A DNA stretch of 64,000 nucleotides. Source: Takifugu bimaculatus. Lineage: Eukaryota > Chordata > Actinopteri > Tetraodontiformes > Tetraodontidae. Of the stretch, positions 12,460-25,900 are shown piece by piece (position 1 is the first letter of the stretch; every line of letters begins with the position of its first letter). The notes beneath the pieces are model-generated. The model had not been told where the DNA came from, did no database searches, and saw nothing but the letters and a program-made list of their open reading frames with translations. The stretch covers positions 3,546,108 through 3,610,107 of the forward strand of contig CP034989.1 in assembly GCA_004026145.2 (NCBI GenBank), read 5' to 3'. The position numbers and the translations under genes are program-made.

Positions 12460-12525
12460 CCTGGATTCGAACCAACAACCGCCGGCAAAAAAGTCAGTGG
12501 CTTAAACCACTGACCTATGAGGTCA
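12460..12525 (-). ncRNA. tRNA-like pseudo-head, minus-strand type (representative of about 45)
   Basis: On the minus strand the A-box-like TAGGTCAGTGG lies at 12517-12507 and a perfect B box GGTTCGAATCC at 12473-12463, about 55 bases from first to last position, which is normal tRNA spacing. The segment between is GTTTAAGCCACTGACTTTTTT-like and contains a T run that could stop Pol III early. Acceptor and anticodon stems do not pair, so this is a tRNA-derived head as in SINEs, not a tRNA gene. GTCAGTGG and CCACTGAC form an 8-bp hairpin across the A box. Some units replace it with CCGCTGAC, which still allows a G:T pair on one strand. Transcription is inferred only. Confidence 0.6.
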
Positions 12526-12717
12526 CACTGAGCCATAGCAAAGAGAGGTCATATATGGTTTTAAAAAAGCCATGATTAAATATTCTTCACAGAGATTTTT
12601 TTCTTCACGTGCTGTGGAAATATGGAATTTGTGTTGACACAGAAATCACATCCACAGATGATATTCAAATTATGGCTTTTTTGAACCATATATGACCTCT
12701 TTGCAGTGGGTCAGTGT

Positions 12718-12793
12718 GACTGCATAGCTCAGTGGTTTAAGCCACTGTCCTCTTTTGCAGAAGGTTGTTGGTTCGAATCCAGGCGTGACTTTT
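12718..12793 (+). ncRNA. tRNA-like pseudo-head, plus-strand type (representative of about 46)
   Basis: A box TAGCTCAGTGG at 12725-12735 and B box GGTTCGAATCC at 12770-12780. TTTT follows at 12790-12793, a minimal Pol III terminator 10 bases after the B box. The 7-nt acceptor strands on either side do not pair and there is no encoded anticodon arm. The string from the A box through GCGGAAGGTTGTTGGTTCGA resembles tRNA-related heads common in fish SINEs. In several units (for example near 10440, 11025, 12188, 13938, 17461, 22759, 23341) the B box reads GGTTCGAATGC, which should weaken it. Confidence 0.6.
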
Positions 12794-15700
12794 CACACAT
12801 ATGTTTTTGGTTTTACCGTGGTGACTGTCATGCATTGCATCACAATTTTTAGGACCAAGTATCCTCTTTAGAAATTACTGTATGGTGGGAAAGAGAATTG
12901 GACGACAGCTTATAAATCAGCACCCCTGTAACTATTCCAGCAATGAATCACAAACTAAAAAGGGAAAAAGTTATATAATTGATGTATAAAAAAAACAAAA
13001 ACATATGTGTGAAGAATATTGATTCTTCAAACATAACTCCGTCCTGGATTCGAACCAACAACCTCCGGCAAAAAAGTCAGTGGCTTAATCCGCTGACCTA
13101 CGAGGTCACACTGAGCCACAGCAAAGAGAGGTCATATATGGTTTTAAAAAAACAATAATTAAATATTCTTCATGGAGATGTTTTTCTTCACATGCTGTGG
13201 AAATATGGAATTTGTGTTGACACAGAAATCACATCCACAGATGATATTCAAATTATGGCTTTTTTGAACCATATATGACCTCTTTGCAGTGGGTCGGAGT
13301 GACTGCATAGCTCAGTGGTTTAAGCCACTGTCCTCTTTTGCGGAAGGTTGTTGGTTCGAATCCAGGCGTGACTTTTCACACACGTGTTTTTGGTTTTACC
13401 GTGGTGACTGTCATGCATTGCATCACAATTTTTAGGACCAAGTATCCTCTTTTGAAATTACTGTATGGTGGCAAAGAGAATTGGACGACAGCTTATAAAT
13501 CAGCACCCCTGTAACTATTCCAGCAATGAATCACAAACTAAAAAGGGAAAAAGTTATATAATTGATATATATAAAAACAAACAAACATATGTGTGAAGAA
13601 TATTGATTCTTCAAACCAAACTCCGTCCTGGATTCGAACCAACAACCTCCGGCAAAAAAGTCAGTGGCTTAATCCGCTGACCTACGAGGTCACACTGAGC
13701 CACAGCAAAGAGAGGTCATATATGGTTTTAAAAAAGCCATGATTAAATATTCTTCACGGAGATGTTTTTCTTCACATGCTGTGGAAATATGGAATTTGTG
13801 TTGACACAGAAATCACATCCACAGATGATATTCAAATTATGGCTTTTTTGAACCATATATGACCTCTTTGCAGTGGGTCAGTGTGACTGCATAGCTCAGT
13901 GGTTTAAGCCACTATCTTCTTTTGCGGAAGGTTGTTGGTTCGAATGCAGGCGTGACTTTTTACACACATGTTTTCGGTTTTACCGTGGTGACTGTCATGC
14001 ATTGCATCACAATTTTTAGGACCAAGTATCCTCTTTAGAAATTACTGTATGGTGGGAAAGAGGATCGGACGACAGCTTATAAATCAGCACCCCTGTAACT
14101 ATTCCAGCAATGAATCACAAACTAAAAAGGGAAAAAGTTATATAATTGATGTATAAAAAAACAAAAACATATGTGTGAAGAATATTGATTTTTCAAACCA
14201 AACTCCGGCCTGGATTCGAACCAACAACCTCCGGCAAAAAAGTCAGTGGCTTAAACCACTGACCTATGAGGTCACACTGAGCCATAGCAAAGAGAGGTCA
14301 TATATGGTTTTAAAAAAGCCATGATTAAATATTCTTCACAGAGATTTTTTTCTTCACGTGCTGTGGAAATATGGAATTTGTGTTGACACAGAAATCACAT
14401 CCACAGATGATATTCAAATTATGGCTTTTTTGAACCATATATGACCTCTTTGCAGTGGGTCAGTGTGACTGCATAGCTCAGTGGTTTAAGCCACTGTCCT
14501 CTTTTGCAGAAGGTTGTTGGTTCGAATCCAGGCGTGACTTTTCACACATATGTTTTTGGTTTTACCGTGGTGACTGTCATGCATTGCATCACAATTTTTA
14601 GGACCAAGTATCCTCTTTAGAAATTACTGTATGGTGGCAAAGAGAATTGGACGACAGCTTATAAATCAGCACCCCTGTAACTATTCCAGCAATGAATCAC
14701 AAACTAAAAAGGGAAAAAGTTATATAATTGATATATATAAAAACAAACAAACATATGTGTGAAGAATATTGATTCTTCAAACCAAACTCCGTCCTGGATT
14801 CGAACCAACAACCTCCGGCAAAAAAGTCAGTGGCTTAATCCGCTGACCTACGAGGTCACACTGAGCCACAGCAAAGAGAGGTCATATATGGTTTTAAAAA
14901 AGCCATGATTAAATATTCTTCACGGAGATGTTTTTCTTCACATGCTGTGGAAATATGGAATTTGTGTTGACACAGAAATCACATCCACAGATGATATTCA
15001 AATTATGGCTTTTTTGAACCATATATGACCTCTTTGCAGTGGGTCAGTGTGACTGCATAGCTCAGTGGTTTAAGCCACTGTCTTCTTTTGCGGAAGGTTG
15101 TTGGTTCGAATGCCAGGCGTGACTTTTACACACATGTTTTCGGTTTTACCGTGGTGACTGTCATGCATTGCATCACAATTTTTAGGACCAAGTATCCTCT
15201 TTAGAAATTACTGTATGGTGGGAAAGAGGATCGGACGACAGCTTATAAATCAGCACCCCTGTAACTATTCCAGCAATGAATCACAAACTAAAAAGGGAAA
15301 AAGTTATATAATTGATGTATAAAAAAACCAAAAACATATGTGTGAAGAATATTGATTTTTCAAACCAAACTCCGGCCTGGATTCGAACCAACAACCGCCG
15401 GCAAAAAAGTCAGTGGCTTAATCCACTGACCTATGAGGTCACACTGAGCCACAGCAAAGAGAGGTCATATATGGTTTTAAAAAAGCCATGATTAAATATT
15501 CTTCACAGAGATTTTTTTCTTCACGTGCTGTGGAAATATGGAATTTGTGTTGACACAGAAATCACATCCACAGATGATATTCAAATTATGGCTTTTTTGA
15601 ACCATATATGACCTCTTTGCAGTGGGTCAGTGTGACTGCATAGCTCAGTGGTTTAAGCCACTGTCCTCTTTTGCAGAAGGTTGTTGGTTCGAATCCAGGC

Positions 15701-16861
15701 GTGACTTTTCACACATATGTTTTTGGTTTTACCGTGGTGACTGTCATGCATTGCATCACAATTTTTAGGACCAAGTATCCTCTTTAGAAATTACTGTATG
15801 GTGGCAAAGAGAATTGGACGACAGCTTATAAATCAGCACCCCTGTAACTATTCCAGCAATGAATCACAAACTAAAAAGGGAAAAAGTTATATAATTGATA
15901 TATATAAAAACAAACAAACATATGTGTGAAGAATATTGATTCTTCAAACCAAACTCCGTCCTGGATTCGAACCAACAACCTCCGGCAAAAAAGTCAGTGG
16001 CTTAATCCGCTGACCTACGAGGTCACACTGAGCCACAGCAAAGAGAGGTCATATATGGTTTTAAAAAAGCCATGATTAAATATTCTTCACGGAGATGTTT
16101 TTCTTCACATGCTGTGGAAATATGGAATTTGTGTTGACACAGAAATCACATCCACAGATGATATTCAAATTATGGCTTTTTTGAACCATATATGACCTCT
16201 TTGCAGTGGGTCAGTGTGACTGCATAGCTCAGTGGTTTAAGCCACTGTCCTCTTTTGCGGAAGGTTGTTGGTTCGAATCCAGGCGTGACTTTTCACACAG
16301 CATGTTTTTGGTTTTACCGTGGTGACTGTCATGCATTGCATCACAATTTTTAGGACCAAGTATCCTCTTTAGAAATTACTGTATGGTGGGAAAGAGGATC
16401 GGACGACAGCTTATAAATCAGCACCCCTGTAACTATTCCAGCAATGAATCACAAACTAAAAAGGGAAAAAGTTATATAATTGATGTATAAAAAAACCAAA
16501 AACATATGTGTGAAGAATATTGATTTTTCAAACCAAACTCCGGCCTGGATTCGAACCAACAACCTCCGGCAAAAAAGTCAGTGGCTTAAACCACTGACCT
16601 ATGAGGTCACACTGAGCCATAGCAAAGAGAGGTCATATATGGTTTTAAAAAAGCCATGATTAAATATTCTTCACAGAGATGTTTTTCTTCACGTGCTGTG
16701 GAAATATGGAATTTGTGTTGACACAGAAATCACATCCACAGATGATATTCAAATTATGGCTTTTTTGAACCATATATGACCTCTTTGCAGTGGGTCAGTG
16801 TGACTGCATAGCTCAGTGGTTTAAGCCACTGTCCTCTTTTGCGGAAGGTTGTGGGTTCGAA

Positions 16862-16905
16862 TCCAGGCGTGACTTTGGTTTGAAGAATCAATATTCTTCA
16901 CACAT
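16862..16905. repeat. Full-length right-arm variant (long, about 604-bp units)
   Basis: Eight units (right heads at 5217, 8153, 16807, 19748, 21521, 25629, 27399, 29751) keep a block like GGTTTGAAGAATCAATATTC after the plus-strand head, which pairs with the left arm and completes the palindrome. The other units have lost it, and the loss creates the TTTT that follows the plus-strand head. The long form is therefore probably ancestral and the short form derived. Confidence 0.75.
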
Positions 16906-19900
16906 ATGTTTTTGGTTTTACCGTGGTGAATGTCATGCATTGCATCACAATTTTTAGGACCAAGTATCCTCTTTAGAAATTACTGTATGGTGGGAAAGAG
17001 GATCGGACGACAGCTTATAAATCAGCACCCCTGTAACTATTCCAGCAATGAATCACAAACTAAAAAGGGAAAAAGTTATATAATTGATGTATAAAAAAAA
17101 ACAAAAACATATGTGTGAAGAATATTGATTCTTCAAACCAAACTCCGGCCTGGATTCGAACCAACAACCTCCGGCAAAAAAGTCAGTGGCTTAAACCACT
17201 GACCTATGAGGTCACACGGAACCACAGCAAAGAGAGGTCATATATGGTTTTAAAAAAGCCATGATTAAATATTCTTCACAGAGATGTTTTTCTTCACGTG
17301 CTGTGGAAATATGGAATTTGTGTTGACACAGAAATCACATCCACAGATGATATTCAAATTATGGCTTTTTTGAACCATATATGACCTCTTTGCAATGGGT
17401 CAGTGTGACTGCATAGCTCAGTGGTTTAAGCCACTAGTCTTCTTTTGCGGAAGGTTGTTGGTTCGAATGCAGGCGTGACTTTTACACACATGTTTTTCGG
17501 TTTTACCGTGGTGACTGTCATGCATTGCATCACAATTTTTAGGACCAAGTATCCTCTTTAGAAATTACTGTATGGTGGGAAAGAGGATCGGACGACAGCT
17601 TATAAATCAGCACCCCTGTAACTATTCCAGCAATGAATCACAAACTAAAAAGGGAAAAAGTTATATAATTGATGTATAAAAAAAACAAAAACATATGTGT
17701 GAAGAATATTGATTTTTCAAACCAAACTCCGGCCTGGATTCGAACCAACAACCTCCGGCAAAAAAGTCAGTGGCTTAATCCACTGACCTACTGAGGTCAC
17801 ACTGAACCACAGCAAAGAGAGGTCATATATGGTTTTAAAAAAGCCATGATTAAATATTCTTCACAGAGATGTTTTTCTTCACATGCTGTGGAAATATGGA
17901 ATTTGTGTTGACACAGAAATCACATCCACAGATGATATTCAAATTATGGCTTTTTTGAACCATATATGACCTCTTTGCAGTGGGTCAGTGTGACTGCATA
18001 GCTCAGTGGTTTAAGCCACTGTCTTCTTTTGCGGAAGGTTGTTGGTTCGAATGCCAGGCGTGACTTTTACACACATGTTTTCGGTTTTACCGTGGTGACT
18101 GTCATGCATTGCATCACAATTTTTAGGACCAAGTATCCTCTTTAGAAATTAGTGTATGGTGGGAAAGAGGATCGGACGACAGCTTATAAATCAGCACCCC
18201 TGTAACTATTCCAGCAATGAATCACAAACTAAAAAGGGAAAAAGTTATATAATTGATGTATAAAAAAACCAAAAACATATGTGTGAAGAATATTGATTTT
18301 TCAAACCAAACTCCGGCCTGGATTCGAACCAACAACCTCCGGCAAAAAAGTCAGTGGCTTAAACCACTGACCTATGAGGTCACACTGAGCCATAGCAAAG
18401 AGAGGTCATATATGGTTTTAAAAAAGCCATGATTAAATATTCTTCACAGAGATTTTTTTCTTCACGTGCTGTGGAAATATGGAATTTGTGTTGACACAGA
18501 AATCACATCCACAGATGATATTCAAATTATGGCTTTTTTGAACCATATATGACCTCTTTGCAGTGGGTCAGTGTGACTGCATAGCTCAGTGGTTTAAGCC
18601 ACTGTCCTCTTTTGCAGGAAGGTTGTTGGTTCGAATCCAGGCGTGACTTTTCACACATATGTTTTTGGTTTTACCGTGGTGACTGTCATGCATTGCATCA
18701 CAATTTTTAGGACCAAGTATCCTCTTTAGAAATTACTGTATGGTGGCAAAGAGAATTGGACGACAGCTTATAAATCAGCACCCCTGTAACTATTCCAGCA
18801 ATGAATCACAAACTAAAAAGGGAAAAAGTTATATAATTGATATATATAAAAACAAACAAACATATGTGTGAAGAATATTGATTCTTCAAACCAAACTCCG
18901 TCCTGGATTCGAACCAACAACCTCCGGCAAAAAAGTCAGTGGCTTAATCCACTGACCTACGAGGTCACACTGAGCCACAGCAAAGAGAGGTCATATATGG
19001 TTTTAAAAAAGCCATGATTAAATATTCTTCACAGAGATGTTTTTCTTCACATGCTGTGGAAATATGGAATTTGTGTTGACACAGAAATCACATCCACAGA
19101 TGATATTCAAATTATGGCTTTTTTGAACCATATATGACCTCTTTGCAGTGGGTCAGTGTGACTGCATAGCTCAGTGGTTTAAGCCACTGTCCTCTTTTGC
19201 GGAAGGTTGTTGGTTCGAATCCAGGCGTGACTTTTCACACATATGTTTTTGGTTTTACCGTGGTGAATGTCATGCATTGCATCACAATTTTTAGGACCAA
19301 GTATCCTCTTAAGAAATTACTGTATGGTGGGAAAGAGGATCGGACGACAGCTTATAAATCAGCACCCCTGTAACTATTCCAGCAATGAATCACAAACTAA
19401 AAAGGGAAAAAGTTATATAATTGATGTATAAAAAAAACAAAAACATATGTGTGAAGAATATTGATTTTTCAAACCAAACTCCGGCCTGGATTCGAACCAA
19501 CAACCTCCGGCAAAAAAGTCAGTGGCTTAAACCACTGACCTATGAGGTCACACTGAGCCATAGCAAAGAGAGGTCATATATGGTTTTAAAAAAGCCATGA
19601 TTAAATATTCTTCACAGAGATTTTTTTCTTCACGTGCTGTGGAAATATGGAATTTGTGTTGACACAGAAATCACATCCACAGATGATATTCAAATTATGG
19701 CTTTTTTGAACCATATATGACCTCTTTGCAGTGGGTCAGTGTGACTGCATAGGCTCAGTGGTTTAAGCCACTGTCTTCTTTTGCGGAAGGTTGTTGGTTC
19801 GAATCCAGGCGTGACTTTGGTTTGAAAATCAATATTCTTCACACACATGTTTTTGGTTTTACCGTGGTGACTGTCATGCATTGCATCACAATTTTTAGGA

Positions 19901-22900
19901 CCAAGTATCCTCTTTAGAAATTACTGTATGGTGGGAAAGAGGATCGGACGACAGCTTATAAATCAGCACCCCTGTAACTATTCCAGCAATGAATCACAAA
20001 CTAAAAAGGGAAAAAGTTATATAATTGATGTATAAAAAAACCAAAAACATATGTGTGAAGAATATTGATTTTTCAAACCAAACTCCGGCCTGGATTCGAA
20101 CCAACAACCTCCGGCAAAAAAGTCAGTGGCTTAAACCACTGACCTATGAGGTCACACTGAACCACAGCAAAGAGAGGTCATATATGGTTTTAAAAAAGCC
20201 ATGATTAAATATTCTTCACAGAGATGTTTTTCTTCACGTGCTGTGGAAATATGGAATTTGTGTTGACACAGAAATCACATCCACAGATGATATTCAAATT
20301 ATGGCTTTTTTGAACCATATATGACCTCTTTGCAGTGGGTCAGTGTGACTGCATAGCTCAGTGGTTTAAGCCACTGTCCTCTTTTGCGGAAGGTTGTTGG
20401 TTCGAATCCAGGCGTGACTTTTCACACATATGTTTTTGGTTTTACCGTGGTGACTGTCATGCATTGCATCACAATTTTTAGGACCAAGTATCCTCTTTAG
20501 AAATTACTGTATGGTGGCAAAGAGGAATTGGACGACAGCTTATAAATCAGCACCCCTGTAACTATTCCAGCAATGAATCACAAACTAAAAAGGGAAAAAG
20601 TTATATAATTGATATATATAAAAACAAAAAACATATGTGTGAAGAATATTGATTCTTCAAACCAAACTCCGTCCTGGATTCGAACCAACAACCTCCGGCA
20701 AAAAAGTCAGTGGCTTAATCCACTGACCTACGAGGTCACACTGAGCCACAGCAAAGAGAGGTCATATATGGTTTTAAAAAAGCCATGATTAAATATTCTT
20801 CACGGAGATGTTTTTCTTCACATGCTGTGGAAATATGGAATTTGTGTTGACACAGAAATCACATCCACAGATGATATTCAAATTATGGCTTTTTTGAACC
20901 ATATATGACCTCTTTGCAGTGGGTCAGTGTGACTGCATAGCTCAGTGGTTTAAGCCACTGTCCTCTTTTGCGGAAGGTTGTTGGTTCGAATCCAGGCGTG
21001 ACTTTTCACACATATGTTTTTGGTTTTACCGTGGTGAATGTCATGCATTGCATCACAATTTTTAGGACCAAGTATCCTCTTAGAAATTACTGTATGGTGG
21101 GAAAGAGGATCGGACAACAGCTTATAAATCAGCACCCCTGTAACTATTCCAGCAATGAATCACAAACTAAAAAGGGAAAAAGTTATATAATTGATGTATA
21201 AAAAAAACAAAAACATATGTGTGAAGAATATTGATTTTTCAAACCAAACTCCGTCCTGGATTCGAACCAACAACCTCCGGCAAAAAAGTCAGTGGCTTAA
21301 ACCACTGACCTATGAGGTCACACTGAACCACTAGCAAAGAGAGGTCATATATGGTTTTAAAAAAGCCATGATTAAATATTCTTCACAGAGATGTTTTTCT
21401 TCACAGTGCTGTGGAAATATGGAATTTGTGTTGACACAGAAATCACATCCACAGATGATATTCAAATTATGGCTTTTTTGAACCATATATGACCTCTTTG
21501 GCAGTGGGTCAGTGTGACTGCATAGGCTCAGTGGTTTAAGCCACTGTCTTCTTTTGCGGAAGGTTGTTGGTTCGAATCCAGGCGTGACTTTGGTTCGAAA
21601 ATCAATATTCTTCACACACATGTTTTTGGTTCTACCGTGGTGACTGTCATGCATTGCATCACAATTTTTAGGACCAAGTATCCTCTTTAGAAATTACTGT
21701 ATGGTGGGAAAGAGGATCGGACGACAGCTTATAAATCAGCACCCCTGTAACTATTCCAGCAATGAATCACAAACTAAAAAGGGAAAAAGTTATATAATTG
21801 ATGTATAAAAAAAACAAAAACATATGTGTGAAGAATATTGATTTTTCAAACCAAACTCCGGCCTGGATTCGAACCAACAACCTCCGGCAAAAAAGTCAGT
21901 GGCTTAAACCACTGACCTATGAGGTCACACTGAACCACAGCAAAGAGAGGTCATATATGGTTTTAAAAAAGCCATGATTAAATATTCTTCACAGAGATGT
22001 TTTTCTTCACGTGCTGTGGAAATATGGAATTTGTGTTGACACAGAAATCACATCCACAGATGATATTCAAATTATGGCTTTTTTGAACCATATATGACCT
22101 CTTTGCAGTGGGTCAGTGTGACTGCATAGCTCAGTGGTTTAAGCCACTGTCCTCTTTTGCGGAAGGTTGTTGGTTCGAATCCAGGCGTGACTTTTCACAC
22201 ATATGTTTTTGGTTTTACCGTGGTGACTGTCATGCATTGCATCACAATTTTTAGGACCAAGTATCCTCTTTAGAAATTACTGTATGGTGGCAAAGAGGAA
22301 TCGGACGACAGCTTATAAATCAGCACCCCTGTAACTATTCCAGCAATGAATCACAAACTAAAAAGGGAAAAAGTTATATAATTGATATATATAAAAACAA
22401 ACAAACATATGTGTGAAGAATATTGATTGTTCAAACCAAACTCCGTCCTGGATTCGAACCAACAACCTCCGGCAAAAAAGTCAGTGGCTTAATCCACTGA
22501 CCTACGAGATCACACTGAACCATAGCAAAGAGAGGTCATATATGGTTTTAAAAAAGCCATGATTAAATATTCTTCACGGAGATGTTTTTCTTCACATGCT
22601 GTGGAAATATGGAATTTGTGTTGACACAGAAATCACATCCACAGATGATATTCAAATTATGGCTTTTTTGAACCATATATGACCTCTTTGCAGTGGGTCA
22701 GTGTGACTGCATAGCTCAGTGGTTTAAGCCACTGTTTTCTTTTGCGGAAGGTTGTTGGTTCGAATGCAGGCGTGACTTTTTACACACATGTTTTTGGTTT
22801 TACTGTGGTGACTGTCATGCATTGCATCACAATTTTTAGGACCAAGTATCCTCTTTAGAAATTACTGTATGGTGGGAAAGAGGATCGGACGACAGCTTAT

Positions 22901-25900
22901 AAATCAGCACCCCTGTAACTATTCCAGCAATGAATCACAAACTAAAAAGGGAAAAAGTTATATAATTGATGTATAAAAAAAACAAAAACATATGTGTGAA
23001 GAATATTGATTGTTCAAACCAAACTCCGTCCTGGATTCGAACCAACAACCTCCGGCAAAAAAGTCAGTGGCTTAATCCACTGACCTACGAGTTCACACTG
23101 AACCATAGCAAAGAGAGGTCATATATGGTTTTAAAAAAGCCATGATTAAATATTCTTCACGGAGATGTTTTTCTTCACATGCTGTGGAAATATGGAATTT
23201 GTGTTGACACAGAAATCACATCCACAGATGATATTCAAATTATGGCTTTTTTGAACCATATATGACCTCTTTGCAGTGGGTCAGTGTGACTGCATAGCTC
23301 AGTGGTTTAAGCCACTATTTTCTTTTGCGGAAGGTTGTTGGTTCGAATGCAGGCGTGACTTTTTACACACATGTTTTTCGGTTTTACCGTGGTGACTGTC
23401 ATGCATTGCATCACAATTTTTAGGACCAAGTATCCTCTTTAGAAATTAGTGTATGGTGGGAAAGAGGATCGGACGACAGCTTATAAATCAGCACCCCTGT
23501 AACTATTCCAGCAATGAATCACAAACTAAAAAGGGAAAAAGTTATATAATTGATGTATAAAAAAACCAAAAACATATGTGTGAAGAATATTGATTTTTCA
23601 AACCAAACTCCGGCCTGGATTCGAACCAACAACCTCCGGCAAAAAAGTCAGTGGCTTAAACCACTGACCTATGAGGTCACACTGAGCCTTAGCAAAGAGA
23701 GGTCATATATGGTTTTAAAAAAGCCATGATTAAATATTCTTCACAGAGATTTTTTTCTTCACGTGCTGTGGAAATATGGAATTTGTGTTGACACAGAAAT
23801 CACATCCACAGATGATATTCAAATTATGGCTTTTTTGAACCATATATGACCTCTTTGCAGTGGGTCAGTGTGACTGCATAGCTCAGTGGTTTAAGCCACT
23901 GTCCTCTTTTGCGGAAGGTTGTTGGTTCGAATCCAGGCGTGACTTTTCACACATATGTTTTTGGTTTTACCGTGGTGACTGTCATGCATTGCATCACAAT
24001 TTTTAGGACCAAGTATCCTCTTTAGAAATTACTGTATGGTGGCAAAGAGGAATTGGACGACAGCTTATAAATCAGCACCCCTGTAACTATTCCAGCAATG
24101 AATCACAAACTAAAAAGGGAAAAAGTTATATAATTGATATATATAAAAACAAACAAACATATGTGTGAAGAATATTGATTCTTCAAACCAAACTCCGTCC
24201 TGGATTCGAACCAACAACCTCCGGCAAAAAAGTCAGTGGCTTAATCCACTGACCTACGAGGTCACACTGAGCCATAGCAAAGAGAGGTCATATATGGTTT
24301 TAAAAAAGCCATGATTAAATATTCTTCACAGAGATTTTTTTCTTCACGTGCTGTGGAAATATGGAATTTGTGTTGACACAGAAATCACATCCACAGATGA
24401 TATTCAAATTATGGCTTTTTTGAACCATATATGACCTCTTTGCAGTGGGTCAGTGTGACTGCATAGCTCAGTGGTTTAAGCCACTGTCCTCTTTTGCAGA
24501 AGGTTGTTGGTTCGAATCCAGGCGTGACTTTTCACACGTATGTTTTTGCTTTTACCGTGGTGACTGTCATGCATTGCATCACAATTTTTAGGACCAAGTA
24601 TCCTCTTTTGAAATTACTGTATGGTGGCAAAGAGAATTGGACGACAGCTTATAAATCAGCACCCCTGTAACTATTCCAGCAATGAATCACAAACTAAAAA
24701 GGGAAAAAGTTATATAATTGATATATATAAAAACAAACAAACATATGTGTGAAGAATATTGATTCTTCAAACCAAACTCCGTCCTGGATTCGAACCAACA
24801 ACCTCCGGCAAAAAAGTCAGTGGCTTAATCCGCTGACCTACGAGGTCACACTGAGCCACAGCAAAGAGAGGTCATATATGGTTTTAAAAAAGCCATGATT
24901 AAATATTCTTCACGGAGATGTTTTTCTTCACATGCTGTGGAAATATGGAATTTGTGTTGACACAGAAATCACATCCACAGATGATATTCAAATTATGGCT
25001 TTTTTGAACCATATATGACCTCTTTGCAGTGGGTCAGTGTGACTGCATAGCTCAGTGGTTTAAGCCACTGTCCTCTTTTGCGGAAGGTTGTTGGTTCGAA
25101 TCCAGGCGTGACTTTTCACACATATGTTTTTGGTTTTACCGTGGTGAATGTCATGCATTGCATCACAATTTTTAGGACCAAGTATCCTCTTAAGAAATTA
25201 CTGTATGGTGGGAAAGAGGATCGGACGACAGCTTATAAATCAGCACCCCTGTAACTATTCCAGCAATGAATCACAAACTAAAAAGGGAAAAAGTTATATA
25301 ATTGATGTATAAAAAAAACAAAAACATATGTGTGAAGAATATTGATTTTTCAAACCAAACTCCGGCCTGGATTCGAACCAACAACCTCCGGCAAAAAAGT
25401 CAGTGGCTTAAACCACTGACCTATGAGGTCACACTGAACCACAGCAAAGAGAGGTCATATATGGTTTTAAAAAAGCCATGATTAAATATTCTTCACAGAG
25501 ATGTTTTTCTTCACGTGCTGTGGAAATATGGAATTTGTGTTGACACAGAAATCACATCCACAGATGATATTCAAATTATGGCTTTTTTGAACCATATATG
25601 ACCTCTTTGCAGTGAGTCAGTGTGACTGCATAGCTCAGTGGTTTAAGCCACTGTCTTCTTTTGCGGAAGGTTGTTGGTTCGAATCCAGGCCGGAGTTTGG
25701 TTCGAAAAATCAATATTCTTCACACACATGTTTTTGGTTCTACCGTGGTGACTGTCATGCATTGCATCACAATTTTTAGGACCAAGTATCCTCTTTAGAA
25801 ATTACTGTATGGTGGGAAAGAGGATCGGACAACAGCTTATAAATCAGCACCCCTGTAACTATTCCAGCAATGAATCACAAACTAAAAAGGGAAAAAGTTA

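Larger units (their letters stand above)
12343..12925. repeat. Representative satellite unit (583 bp) with its internal anatomy
   Basis: Unit start CTGTAACTATTCC at 12343; the next unit starts at 12926. Left arm about 12413-12584, centre about 12585-12660, right arm about 12661-12816, linker onward into the next unit. Reverse-complementing the left arm gives the right arm with roughly 80-85% agreement by eye, broken by a deletion of about 21 bases in this right arm. The two tRNA-like heads lie one in each arm, 5' ends toward the centre, pointing outward. A single-stranded copy could therefore fold into a long hairpin closing on the 75-base centre. Confidence 0.9.
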
